A stretch of 64,000 bases of DNA, taken from contig JAAVZX010000063.1 in the NCBI GenBank assembly GCA_022791875.1, forward strand, positions 1 through 64,000, read 5' to 3'. The DNA is from Oscillibacter sp. (GTDB taxonomy: Bacteria; Bacillota; Clostridia; Oscillospirales; Oscillospiraceae). A program made the position numbers and the translations under genes. Below the pieces are notes generated by a model. The model worked only from the letters and a program-made list of their open reading frames with translations, was not told where the DNA came from and ran no database searches. Positions 22,601-30,753 of this stretch are shown here, one piece after another. The first letter of the stretch is position 1. The number at the start of each line of letters is the position of its first letter.

Positions 22601-25319
22601 TAATCCGACCCTTGATACCATTTTCATCACCGGCACCCTCTCCCCCTCCGGCAGCGAAACCTGGACCCTGCCTGCGGACAAGCAGCTGGTCCGCGCCAGC
22701 GGATTCCGCGGCGAGCTGGTATCCGTCGGGAGCGGCGCGGAGCTCACACTGCAAGATATTACCATTGACGGCGCAGGCGGTTCCGTCCAGGCAGAAGGGC
22801 CTCTGGTGCGCGTCAGCGGCGGCGGAAACCTGATTGTCAACTCCGGAGCCGTGCTGCAAAACAACCGCAATGTCAGCCGCCCCGGCGGCGGTGTGTGCAT
22901 CGACGCAGGCGGCGCGGCTGTCCTGAACGGCGGCACCATCGCCCACAACGAAGCCCGCCTTGGAGGCGGCGGAATTTATGTAAACGGCAGTCTCACGATC
23001 CCCGGCGACGCGCTGTTCACTGACAACAAGGCCCTCTACGGCTCGGCAATCTCATCCAGCCCCAGCGCCGATCTGAGCCTTTACGCAAACGCCGTCTCCA
23101 TCCCACAAGGCCAAAATACGACATCCAGCGGTGCAAAGCCCCTGGGCGACATTTACATCGTCCGCAGTGCGGAAACCCCAGACAGCCAAGGCCATCTGCA
23201 CCTGGCCGACACAGGCATCAACGGCCAGCCCAACGCCTGGACCGCCCCCGGCGGCAAACCCATCGACAGCGGGAAATACTACAGCCACAGTACAAGCAGC
23301 AGCGATCAGATCATCCTGTTCAGCGGCATGGAGAACGCATCTGAAACCGCCAGCGTCGTTTTCATCGGAAACAGCGCGGGCCAAAACGGCGGCGGCGCAA
23401 TTGCCAGCACTGAAAGCGTCTCCGTCGGAAACAGCGCGCCGTTAGGCCGCATCGACGTCACGCAGGTCTGGCAGGATGAGATCGGCAATGTGCTGACGGA
23501 TCGCCGGGAATCCGAAATTCAGCTTCTTCAAGATGGTCAAATCGTCCGCAGCGCCCGCCTCCCCACCGTCGAAGGCCGCCGGACCCACGCCTTCACCGAC
23601 CTGCCCCTGAACACCGCCTACACCATCCAGGTCCCCCACACCGACGGCTTCTTCACCATCTACGGATCAGATACCACTGAAACCACTGCACCCCTAACGG
23701 CACAGACCACCAGCACCCCAATCGCCGTCACCGTAACCAACACCCGGATGGCCCCCGGAAAAGCCGTCATCAGCGGCGTGAAACACCTGGAGGGCCGCAG
23801 CTTCATGACTGGCGACGCGTTCTCCTTCACCCTCAAAGCCTGCGGCGATCCCGCCGCGCCTCTGCCGGAGGAAACCACCATTACGGTAAACCCCAAAGCC
23901 GGCAACACCTTCTCCTTCGGCGAAATCACATTCCGCACTCCAGGCCAATACCGCTACACCGTCAGCGAAAACCGCCCCGACGACGCCCTCCCCGGCATCA
24001 CCTACGATCCCACCCTCTACCGCGTGACCATCGCAGTCACAGAGGGAACCGGAAACCGCCTCGACGCCAAAATCTGCAATGTCGAAGCAGTCGCCCCCGG
24101 CTCCCCCGGCGCAGAGACCGACCCCACCCAACCCCTGCAATTCACCAACACTTTCAGCACCGGGGAAATCGCCTGCGCCATCCGCCCCACCGTAACCCTC
24201 CAGGGCAGACCTCTCGTCGAAAACGAATTCACCTTCCGCCTGGAACCCGCAGGCTCCGCCCCCTGGGACCCCGCGTGGGACAACAGCGCCGCCATAACCG
24301 CCCTCCTGGACGGCCAGCCCTTCGCCGAACACGCCGCCCAGCCCATGCCGGACCCTGCCGAGGCCCCCAACACCGCCAGCGGCGACATCCTCTTCGGCAG
24401 CATCCCCTATACCGCCCGCGACGCAGGCCCAGCCTCCGAAACCGGCACAGTTTACCGCTACACCATCCGCCAAATCATCCCCGTTGAATCGGACCGCGCC
24501 CCCAACGTCTCCTACTCCGAGGCGGTCAAAACCGCCTACGTTCACGTGTACATTGACGCCTCCGGCCTCGTCTGCGCCAGCGTCTATGGCAGCGATACCC
24601 CCTTCGCCAACGCCTACACCCCCGGCAGCCTGCACATCACCAAGCGCGTCACCGGCGCGCCCGCGCCCGCCGCGTACACCCTCGCCGTCACCGGCCCCGA
24701 CAACTACAGTACCACCTTCTCCCTCCGGGACGGCGAAACCAAGCATCTGGAAGACCTGTCCCCCGGCGTCTACACCGTCTCCGAAGCCGACGCCGACGTC
24801 AGCGGCTATATCTGGACCGTCACCGGAACCGGAGACGTGACCGTCGAACCCGGCCAGCCCACCGAGGTCACCGTGACGAACCGTTACGCCGCCATCCCGC
24901 CGGAAACGCCGCCCGAAGTGCCGCCGGAGACTCCCCCTGAAACGCCGGAAATACCTCCTGAAATTCCTCCGGAAACGCCCCCGGAACCCCCGCCCGCGTC
25001 ACCGTCCGGGAACACCCGCAAAAGCACATCCCGCACCCCCGTCGTCCTCGCCGCCCTCCCCGACCCCAACGAACCCACCGCCCCCGAGACCGTAACCGTC
25101 TGCGACGAGGACGTTCCCACCACCTACATCCGTGTCCCGGCCCCCGACGAGGACGCATACATCTACATTCCCACCGAGGAAATCCCCCTCACCGAGGCTC
25201 AGCCCGATCCCGTCCCCGCCACCGGAGACGCGTCCCGCACAGCCCTCCGGGCCGCGCTGACCGCCCTCGCCGGAGCCGCGTTCCTTCTCCTGTGGTTCCC
25301 CCGCAAAAGGGAAGCCTGA
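19602..25319 (+). CDS. Giant wall-anchored adhesin with N-terminal HxH/Cys repeat array
   Basis: The 1905-aa protein has a signal peptide (about 1-37). Six units of the form HxH-x3-5-C...C follow in residues 42-151 (HRHSFAC, HLHENGC, HAHTYGC, HFHSLAC, HVHSEEC, HVHTVLC), several ending LxCG. A Glu/Pro stalk (about 165-255) leads to a seventh unit (HRHAEENGC near 277). A long right-handed beta-helix region follows (SITIKNGTISGGSAPNGGGI, LNGGTIAHNEARLGGGGIYV). Then come a Cna-B domain, two FctA-like pilin domains (PGQYRYTVSENRPDDALPGI, YRYTIRQIIPVESD), a DUF5979-like domain (GSLHITKRVTGAPAP) and a Pro-rich linker. The signal VPATGDAS plus hydrophobic helix plus RKREA ends the protein. It should be sortase-anchored. 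The His/Cys units may bind metal. Transcribed divergently from the riboswitch-controlled adhesin. Confidence 0.88.
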   Translation: MGKRTKAWAKTLFSRCTALALVLTLALPAVLTASLAAEPAVHRHSFACYEQSAWETCGAREDAGHLHENGCFQLLCGDPEHAHTYGCLALACGLEETPPHFHSLACYTAPGGLPPLCGLREGEPEHVHSEECTPIRVLACGREEHVHTVLCTIDPEPGIMPIPEDEEAEEPEVPEVLEDVEIPETPEISGEPESPDIPEIPETPEPPEEPETPEVPETSEMPELPEAPEPAEPPEVPESSEVPENPDLPQEDAPDNVINASDEPLTGPFYCGMEAHRHAEENGCFATVYLCRVGSDEEPPAPEVPPLAFNGAAAIVGPDGRIVNQGFLSLESAVKQSVTGQTVVLGRDVKENINIVFTLGKFDQNVVIDLNGHTVSAKKSGIPVFSLSGNTSKKPENTRSITIKNGTISGGSAPNGGGIYAKDTLNITLDHITVTGNTSTESNGGGMYVSIYGNAPAANVTIQHCTFTENSSGSGGRGGGFTIAGKDITSQISISDTVVSENTGGGICLNVTSIAGAPPVSLDCVTIAGNYAAATNSAALHMDTKHQAEVRISNSTISGNNFKSTSSASGIVRLHKGSYIFENCDIVDNGHDTQCYSIVNSSQPDTQVTFINGRISGNIAAAASAIFCKSGGSALTIDGTVITGNSTTKTDSDAAAVHVSGNKNSTPISVRFSSGALYGNTALDGSANDMLLQYAEPSILPANQMADGALASDYFSRFQYTWSHTVPEKNDHIERSLLPIGTGIENSNFSADSENMYCAVPNAVPSPIAAVNGAEYAALSAAVSAAGSGDTIQILENTGCNPDAVPVSVAKTVTLDLNGQVLSGAGDPLFTVDGGALTLIGGGLAEQGIALKHGALTLGDGVDIAQAVDFQGGVFLVNGTHSALRVSLGKDCKLTAGEGFRVDELVLSLDESSLADLAAGNAVAVMTGFPAGGVLPAITLSNGTDLAIRAAADESGTVYLKAGTPSAVYANGSSGSDGNDGLFPDSPVKTFQRAAAVLAGNPTLDTIFITGTLSPSGSETWTLPADKQLVRASGFRGELVSVGSGAELTLQDITIDGAGGSVQAEGPLVRVSGGGNLIVNSGAVLQNNRNVSRPGGGVCIDAGGAAVLNGGTIAHNEARLGGGGIYVNGSLTIPGDALFTDNKALYGSAISSSPSADLSLYANAVSIPQGQNTTSSGAKPLGDIYIVRSAETPDSQGHLHLADTGINGQPNAWTAPGGKPIDSGKYYSHSTSSSDQIILFSGMENASETASVVFIGNSAGQNGGGAIASTESVSVGNSAPLGRIDVTQVWQDEIGNVLTDRRESEIQLLQDGQIVRSARLPTVEGRRTHAFTDLPLNTAYTIQVPHTDGFFTIYGSDTTETTAPLTAQTTSTPIAVTVTNTRMAPGKAVISGVKHLEGRSFMTGDAFSFTLKACGDPAAPLPEETTITVNPKAGNTFSFGEITFRTPGQYRYTVSENRPDDALPGITYDPTLYRVTIAVTEGTGNRLDAKICNVEAVAPGSPGAETDPTQPLQFTNTFSTGEIACAIRPTVTLQGRPLVENEFTFRLEPAGSAPWDPAWDNSAAITALLDGQPFAEHAAQPMPDPAEAPNTASGDILFGSIPYTARDAGPASETGTVYRYTIRQIIPVESDRAPNVSYSEAVKTAYVHVYIDASGLVCASVYGSDTPFANAYTPGSLHITKRVTGAPAPAAYTLAVTGPDNYSTTFSLRDGETKHLEDLSPGVYTVSEADADVSGYIWTVTGTGDVTVEPGQPTEVTVTNRYAAIPPETPPEVPPETPPETPEIPPEIPPETPPEPPPASPSGNTRKSTSRTPVVLAALPDPNEPTAPETVTVCDEDVPTTYIRVPAPDEDAYIYIPTEEIPLTEAQPDPVPATGDASRTALRAALTALAGAAFLLLWFPRKREA

Positions 25320-25329
25320 ATCCGCGAAA

Positions 25330-25361
25330 AAAGCCCCCGCGGCACCCGCCGCAGGGGCTTT
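25330..25361. terminator. Hairpin between convergent genes
   Basis: AAAGCCCC pairs with GGGGCTTT between the convergent adhesin and DUF362 genes, with A/T runs on both sides of the stem. Confidence 0.6.
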
Positions 25362-25378
25362 CCCTATCCGCACGTCAA

Positions 25379-26572
25379 TCAGGCGTACCGCGCTCCGTAA
25401 TCCTTCCGGTCCCCCAGAATCCCCTGGGCCACGTCGGCGTTGCACGGCGGGCACCCGTTCACCCACCGCAGGCCCAGCCGCTCCGCCAGCCCCCGGCTGC
25501 ACACGCCCACGCAGACCGTATTCTCCGCCGAGGCCCCGTCAGGCAGATCCGCCTCCGTACAGGGGCCCACGCACACGTTCATGTGCTCCAGGTACGCAAA
25601 CAGGCCCCGGGCCTTCATGTCCATCAGGGCGCTGAGCACAGTGTTGTGGCACCCGGTGCAGGCGTCCCGGTGGAAAATCAGGCTGAAGGACGCGGGCACG
25701 CCCTCAATGGTAATCTCGCAGGAGCGCTTGAAGCGGCTGGCGACCTCCTCAATGGCACAGCCCAGCACCTGGATCTTCCCCAGGTCCATCTCCCCCAGGC
25801 CCCGCTCGTGGGCGGCTTTCGTGATCATGACCTCCTCCGGCTCGTAGCCCATGATCTTCCCCACCACGGCCTCGCAGGCCACCAGATCCTTCGACCCGCA
25901 GATCAGATCCATCCGCTTTGTCTCGCCGAAGATAGGCCCCAATCCCTGCTGGCCGTAGGTGCCGTCCACGATCTCCAGCGCGGGTTTCAGCACGGAGCAC
26001 CAGTCCGCCACGCCCTCCACAAGGCCCTCCTTGTGGAACGCCTTCTTCTGGGCGTCGCTGAGCAGGCCCTTCATATTTTTCAGCCCCAGGGTAATCTCCG
26101 TCTGGTCGTGGGTCTTCATCACGGGCACGGTGATGAACACATCCGTATCCCGCACCAGCTCCCAGGTGTTGATTTTCTCGAAAACCACCCCGCCGGGAAC
26201 CTCCATCACACAGCGGGCGTTCTCCTTCTGTTTCAGGTCGATCACGGGAATCCCACGGTCCCGCAGGCCCTGATACCCGCACTTCTGAATCACCTGCTCC
26301 GTGTCCGCCCCGGCGGCGGAGGACTCCGCAATATAAGCCCGCCCTCCCGCGGCCTCCACGGCCTCGTAAACGGCGAGGCACACCTCCCAGCGCGTCACGC
26401 CGCCGGAGAGGCGCTCCGTCGGGCAGGCCACCAGGTTCGGCTTGATCATCACCCTGTCTCCGGGTTTGATAATGTCCCCCAGCCCGCCCAGGTCCGCGAG
26501 AACCTGGTCCACGGTCCTCTTGATGTCCTCATAGCCCTCCCCCCGGGTCCTGCGTACAGATACAGTCGCCAT
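25379..26572 (-). CDS. DUF362 domain protein with C-terminal cysteine clusters
   Basis: The start at 26572 follows AAGGAGG and gives 397 aa. The N-terminal ~280 residues match DUF362 (DRVMIKPNLVACPTERLSGG, AAGGRAYIAESSAAG, VPVMKTHDQTEITLGLKNMK). The C-terminal ~110 residues carry several cysteine groups (CTGCHNT, CVGPC, CVGVCSRG, CPPCN). These could hold iron-sulfur or other metal centres, although they do not spell the classical 2x[4Fe-4S] ferredoxin pattern often fused to DUF362. DUF362 proteins are of uncertain function; some are linked to iron-sulfur or corrinoid biology. No pathway partner is adjacent. Confidence 0.8.
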   Translation of the reverse strand: MATVSVRRTRGEGYEDIKRTVDQVLADLGGLGDIIKPGDRVMIKPNLVACPTERLSGGVTRWEVCLAVYEAVEAAGGRAYIAESSAAGADTEQVIQKCGYQGLRDRGIPVIDLKQKENARCVMEVPGGVVFEKINTWELVRDTDVFITVPVMKTHDQTEITLGLKNMKGLLSDAQKKAFHKEGLVEGVADWCSVLKPALEIVDGTYGQQGLGPIFGETKRMDLICGSKDLVACEAVVGKIMGYEPEEVMITKAAHERGLGEMDLGKIQVLGCAIEEVASRFKRSCEITIEGVPASFSLIFHRDACTGCHNTVLSALMDMKARGLFAYLEHMNVCVGPCTEADLPDGASAENTVCVGVCSRGLAERLGLRWVNGCPPCNADVAQGILGDRKDYGARYA

Positions 26573-26634
26573 AGTGAAAATCCTCCTTCTTTTTCCTGAA
26601 TTCCCGCTGTTTCCATATCCATTGATTACAGCTT

Positions 26635-28209
26635 CTACAGAAGCGTTGCCACAGCTTTCAGCAGAATCCCCGTCAGCTTCTGGGTCCACTTTTCATCCCG
26701 CACCGTCTCCTTCGTCCCCGGACGGCACGCCTTCAAAGTCCCCTGGAAATCCGCCTCGATATCCGCGATGCAGTCCGCGCCGCACATGTACGTGGCGCAC
26801 TCAAAGTGGTGGTACAGGCTCCGGTAGTCCAGATTGATGGTTCCCACCACCGCCTCCCGGCCGTCCGCCACGAACAGCTTCGAGTGGACAAACCCGGGCG
26901 CATACTCGTAGATCCGGACCCCCGAGTCCAGGAGGGAGCAGTAGTGGGTCCGGGCCAGGGCGTAAGGCACAGGCTTGTCCGGGATGCCGGGCAGAATCAG
27001 GGACACTTCCACCCCTCGTTCCGCGGCGAATTTCAGCGCCGTCTCCATCTCGCCGTCCAGAATCAGGTACGGCGTCATGATGTGGACATAGCGGCAGGCG
27101 CGGTTCAGCAGGTCCATGTAGACCCGCTCCCCCACCCGCTCGCCGTCCAGGGGGCAGTCGGCGTAGGGGATCACGAAGCCCTTTCCCTCCTGGGGCGGGG
27201 CGGGTGGCAGGATAAAGCGGTCAAACTCCGGCTCCTTCTCGTCGATGGCCCACATCTCCAGGAACATCCTAGTGAAGCTCCGCACCGCCTCCCCTTTGAG
27301 CATCACGGCGGCGTCCTTCCAGTGCCCGAAGCGCTCGATATGGTTGATGTACTCGTCCGCCAGATTCACCCCACCGTTGAAGGCGGTCTTTCCGTCGATG
27401 ACCAGGATTTTCCGGTGGTCCCGGTAGTTGTAGTGGGTGGACAGGAAGGGGGTCAGGGGGGAGAACACCTTGCACTGAATCCCCAGCCGCCCCAGGCGTT
27501 TGGGGTAGTCGCAGGGCAGCGTGGAGAACTCGCAGGTTCCGTCGTACATGACCCGCACGTCTACGCCCGCCGCCGCCTTCCGCGCCAGCACTTCTAAGAT
27601 CTTGCCCCACATCAGCCCTTCGTTGATGATAAAAAATTCCAGGAAGATGAAGGACTCCGCCTTTTCCAGCTTCGCCAGCAAAGCCTCCCACATCCGCTCC
27701 CCGGAGGGGAAATAGGTCACGCCGGTCCGGCCAAATACGGGGAAACACCCGCTCCGCCGGATATAGCGCGCCAGGGACGCCGCCCCCGGATTCTCCCGTT
27801 CCAAAGCCTCCCGCACGCCGGGAGGCTGCGGCACCGCGTCCCAGGTCTGCCTGGCCAGCTGGGCCAGCCGCCCCTTGATCATCCGGTGCCCCAAATCGCT
27901 CTGCGTATAAAAGAACAGCAGAGCCCCGAACACCGGCATCAGCATGATGACCACCAGCCAGGTAATTTTCGCCGTAGGGTCCAGCCTGCTGTTCAGCAGA
28001 TACAGCACCATCCCCACGATAAATGCCACAGAAACGCCCACAATATGGGGGATAAACGCACCAAACCACTGAAACATGCTGAACAGCACCGCCACTTGCA
28101 GCCCCAGCAGCAGCACAATCAAGCCTAACCGGCTGAACACCGCGCGAAAAAAGCCTTTCTTTCCTTTGTCCAACAGCGCTATGCCGTTCGCGTCAATCCG
28201 GAATTTCAT
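26635..28209 (-). CDS. cls: Cardiolipin synthase (phospholipase D family)
   Basis: The start at 28209 follows CAGGAGG, giving 524 aa. Two N-terminal membrane helices (about 25-80; LIVLLLGLQVAVLFSMFQWF and HIVGVSVAFIVGMVLYLL) and a third (WLVVIMLMPVFGALLFF) are followed by two PLD domains. Each has an HKD motif: HRKILVIDGKTAFNGG and HSKLFVADGREAVVGTINLD. The enzyme condenses two phosphatidylglycerols to cardiolipin at the membrane. Length and layout match bacterial Cls. It stands alone with a long leader that includes a repeat element. Confidence 0.93.
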   Translation of the reverse strand: MKFRIDANGIALLDKGKKGFFRAVFSRLGLIVLLLGLQVAVLFSMFQWFGAFIPHIVGVSVAFIVGMVLYLLNSRLDPTAKITWLVVIMLMPVFGALLFFYTQSDLGHRMIKGRLAQLARQTWDAVPQPPGVREALERENPGAASLARYIRRSGCFPVFGRTGVTYFPSGERMWEALLAKLEKAESFIFLEFFIINEGLMWGKILEVLARKAAAGVDVRVMYDGTCEFSTLPCDYPKRLGRLGIQCKVFSPLTPFLSTHYNYRDHRKILVIDGKTAFNGGVNLADEYINHIERFGHWKDAAVMLKGEAVRSFTRMFLEMWAIDEKEPEFDRFILPPAPPQEGKGFVIPYADCPLDGERVGERVYMDLLNRACRYVHIMTPYLILDGEMETALKFAAERGVEVSLILPGIPDKPVPYALARTHYCSLLDSGVRIYEYAPGFVHSKLFVADGREAVVGTINLDYRSLYHHFECATYMCGADCIADIEADFQGTLKACRPGTKETVRDEKWTQKLTGILLKAVATLL

Positions 28210-28252
28210 ACGAAACCTCCTGCGGCCTCCGGCGGGCGGGGGACGATGGACG

Positions 28253-28330
28253 GGGGGCCTCCGGCGGCCAGAGGGCTTTGCCCTCTGGCCTCCCACCAGG
28301 GAGGCACGCGCCTCCCTGGACCCTGGCAGA
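28253..28330. repeat. GC-rich intergenic repeat, family 2 variant
   Basis: Contains GGCCTCCGGCGGCCAGAGGG followed by CTTTGCCCTCTGGCC, then CCACCAGGGAGGC..GCCTCCCTGGACCC. This has the same hairpin logic as the copies at 10708-10776 and 46816-46890, with changed but self-complementary arms. It lies in the cls leader. Confidence 0.65.
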
Positions 28331-28404
28331 TCAGTCCGCTTTTGTCAGCCGGTGCTTTTTGTAAGCTGTTTCCATTGTATCACATTTTGCTGGGGGGCGT
28401 CCAG

Positions 28405-28462
28405 CGGAAAAGGCCGCGGAATCACTTCTTTTTTGGTGGTTTCGCGGCTTTTTTCCGCTGGC
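28405..28462 (-). terminator. Long-stem hairpin after the HAD gene
   Basis: On the minus strand AGCGGAAAA..GCCGCG pairs with CGCGGC.TTTTCCGCT around an A-rich loop, just after the HAD gene stop. Confidence 0.5.
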
Positions 28463-28476
28463 ACGGGCCGGCGGGG

Positions 28477-29130
28477 TTACAGGAGGCCTGATTCGATCGC
28501 TTTTTGGGCTTCTGTGAGGCTGGGGTAGATGCCTGCGCATTCGTCGCGCAGATCCGGGGTGGGCGGTACTAAATCCGGGATCATGATCGTCGCACATCCG
28601 GCGGCTGTGCCTGCCCTGGCGCCGTTTACGCCGTCCTCAAAGACGTAGCAGTCCTCCGGGCGCGCGCCGATGCGCTGAGCGGCCAGGAGGAAAATGTCCG
28701 GCTCCGGCTTGCCGCGGGACACCTCGTCGCCGCTGATTACGGCGTCGAAAAAGTCCTTGAAGCCGCTTCGCTGGAGGTTCTTCTCTACGATGTCCGCGTG
28801 GCTTCCGCTGGCTAAGGCCATGCGCACGCCGTTGGCCTGAAAATACTCCAGGATTTCCCGCGCGCCCGGCCGCAGGGGCGTGCCGTGGGTCTCCAAGTAC
28901 GCCTGCACCCAGCGGACGCAGCCCGCCTCGAACGCCTGGGGGTCCACGTTCGGGTAATACTTACGGATGACCGCGAACATACTCTCCCCGCTGGTCCCGC
29001 AGACCGCCCCGGGAAAGTCCGGCTGAAGCTCCTGCCCGAACTCCCCGGCCATCGCGGCCCACCCGCTCTGATAAAGCCGTTCCGTATCAAATAAAAGCCC
29101 ATCCATATCAAAAACAGCGAATTTCTTCAT
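28477..29130 (-). CDS. HAD-superfamily hydrolase (beta-phosphoglucomutase-like)
   Basis: The start at 29130 after GAGAGGAG gives 217 aa beginning KKFAVFDMDGLLFDTERLYQ. The DxDxL nucleophile motif is at residues 8-12, with a helical cap, ALASGSHADIVEKNL (motif II) and VISGDEVSRGKPEPDIFLLA with EDCYVFEDGVNGARAG (motifs III/IV). The subfamily dephosphorylates small sugar or nucleotide phosphates or isomerises hexose phosphates. Single-gene context gives no substrate clue. Confidence 0.9.
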   Translation of the reverse strand: MKKFAVFDMDGLLFDTERLYQSGWAAMAGEFGQELQPDFPGAVCGTSGESMFAVIRKYYPNVDPQAFEAGCVRWVQAYLETHGTPLRPGAREILEYFQANGVRMALASGSHADIVEKNLQRSGFKDFFDAVISGDEVSRGKPEPDIFLLAAQRIGARPEDCYVFEDGVNGARAGTAAGCATIMIPDLVPPTPDLRDECAGIYPSLTEAQKAIESGLL

Positions 29131-29267
29131 AAATTTCTCCTCTCCAGCAGCCCCTAACCGACCGCTTATATTATAGTATACCAAAATTCCCCTCCCCCCA
29201 CAAGCCCCGTTGCCGTCGCAAACGCCATCATATCCCACCAATCCACAGAGCGGATCTAAAAATTCTT

Positions 29268-29345
29268 TTGGTTACTTTTCTTATAAGAAAAGTAACACAG
29301 CCTGTCGAAAAGCGGCCTGTTTAGAGAAAAACCAGACAGGCCGCA
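29268..29345. repeat. Partial copy of composite inverted-repeat element
   Basis: TTCTTTTGGTTACTTTTC..GAAAAGTAAC matches the terminal hairpin of the element at 56905-57217, then continues with a different CAGGCCGC-type dyad next to the transposase remnant. Confidence 0.55.
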
Positions 29346-29348
29346 AAG

Positions 29349-29976
29349 TTAAAATATAAAGGCAGTTGTGGAGTGGGAAGGTGAAACCCGATCAATGGCT
29401 TCTTTGCGTTTTGCGTAAAGCTCCTTGTATTCCAAGGTATACCTGGCATCATCGGCCAGTTCCCCATAATCCTTTCGGATGTGCCGCAGGACGATCTTTA
29501 CGCAGTTTTTGGGTATGCTGGGCGGCGCACTGGACGCAGGTTTTTTGGGTGCTTGCGTATTCCCGGCAACCATCACGGTTGGGAGTGCAGTAGGCTAAGG
29601 GCTGGTATTCAGGACAAATCACGCAGTCATAATATTCATCATAGTCGTAAGCCCACCGGGGATGTCCGCCTTTCATGGTCTGTGGGTGCTTGTAAGCAGT
29701 AGACAGCACCCGGTCATCATCAAACACCTTCTTACAGATGTGTGGGGTCTTGTAGGCGGTGTCTGCCACCACTGTTTCTACCTCAGGAAATTTCTGGATC
29801 ATTTTGTTGTAAACATTATCAAACGCCACGCTGTCGTAGACATTGCCAAGAGTGCCTGCAGCCTCCAGCACATAGTCGTTCTCGTTGCAGGCAGTGTGAG
29901 CTTCGCAGGCAAAGCAGCACTTATGCTCCCCTTTGCGGAACAACCTACGCTCCGGGACTGTAGCAGATGCTCTCAC
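29349..29976 (-). pseudogene. IS1182-family transposase, truncated and frameshifted
   Basis: On the minus strand one frame (about 29449-29976) encodes ETVVADTAYKTPHICKKVF and YDEYYDCVICPEYQPLAY, the central DDE-region signature of IS1182-type transposases. The C-terminal continuation, VLRHIRKDYGELADDARYTL with EYKELYAKRKEAIDRV, is in another frame (29349 to about 29510), so a frameshift lies near 29500-29530. The N-terminal half is missing. It is inactive. Confidence 0.75.
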
Positions 29977-30133
29977 CGCTCTTCCCTTTTCTGGATGTAT
30001 CCTAAAGGAGTCTTAAAAAGCGATTGCAATCTTCACGCCACACTCAGACAGAGACGGAACGCCATCGATGCCGTATCTGACCGGCACTCTATCTCCATTT
30101 CTTCCGGGCACCTGAGGTCAACCGCAGCACCTG

Positions 30134-30445
30134 TTGCAAACACCTACGGCATCTCATACCGATCAGGGCACTCAGTTTACTTCTAGGGACTTCCGAATGG
30201 TCATCGATGAACTGGGGATAATCCAGTCCTTTTCCGCCAAAGGCTTTCCCTACGTCAACACTGTTATGGAGTGCTTTTTCAAGTATTTGAGAAAAGAGGA
30301 ACTGAACCGGCGCTGCTTCCAGCCCCTTGTGCAGTTCAAGCAGAGCCTGCTATCCTATATCTCCGGCTTCTGCAACTGCAAAACGCCCCTTTCCCTCAAC
30401 CGCGGTCTGCCTCCCATCCCAGCTGAAAATTCATTCTTTATTTAA
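30134..30445 (+). pseudogene. IS3-family transposase OrfB C-terminal fragment
   Basis: The frame HTDQGTQFTSRDFRMVIDEL with GIIQSFSAKGFPY, MECFFKYLRKEELNRR and the terminal SLNRGLPPIP corresponds to the end of the rve integrase core of IS3-type OrfB. The first catalytic region and OrfA are absent, and the upstream 150 bases are not in frame. It sits back to back with the IS1182 remnant. Confidence 0.75.
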
Positions 30446-30534
30446 TTTTTCTTGTCCTCTTTATTGACTATGGTCCACCATTTTATTATATTTGCACGAA
30501 AAAATCTGCCTTGAGGCGAACTTTTTTGACAGGC

Positions 30535-30753
30535 TATGGGCCCTTCCATTGAAATGGATGGACCCACAGATTTTTCTTATGAGAACGTAAAACGTAAGAA
30601 ATTAAGTGGTCCTTACCTCGCTTCGAGGTAAGGACCACTTTGCTCAGCACTCCGTTACGGTGTGGCAGACTACATCAACCACCAGATTCGCGTCGAGTTA
30701 AAAAGTTCTTTTTTCGGTTCCTTTTTTCTTTCAAGAAAAAAGGAACCTCACAG
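30535..30753. repeat. Composite inverted-repeat element, right-hand half
   Basis: Contains an imperfect dyad GGGCCCTTCCATTGAAATGG..GGACCC, CAGATTTTTCTTATG, the dyad GTGGTCCTTACCTCGCTTCG..GGACCAC, the shared text ACCAGATTCGCGTCGAGTTAAA, and the terminal hairpin GGTTCCTTTTTTCTTTC..AAGAAAAAAGGAACC. It matches the right arm of the complete copy at 56905-57217. It ends at the 3' end of nadE. Confidence 0.75.

Noticed and set aside
23052-24746. Gly/Val-rich minus-strand frames opposite the 1905-aa adhesin that look repeat-like.
   Set aside because: They mirror the Pro/Thr-rich codons of the true gene and have no start signals.
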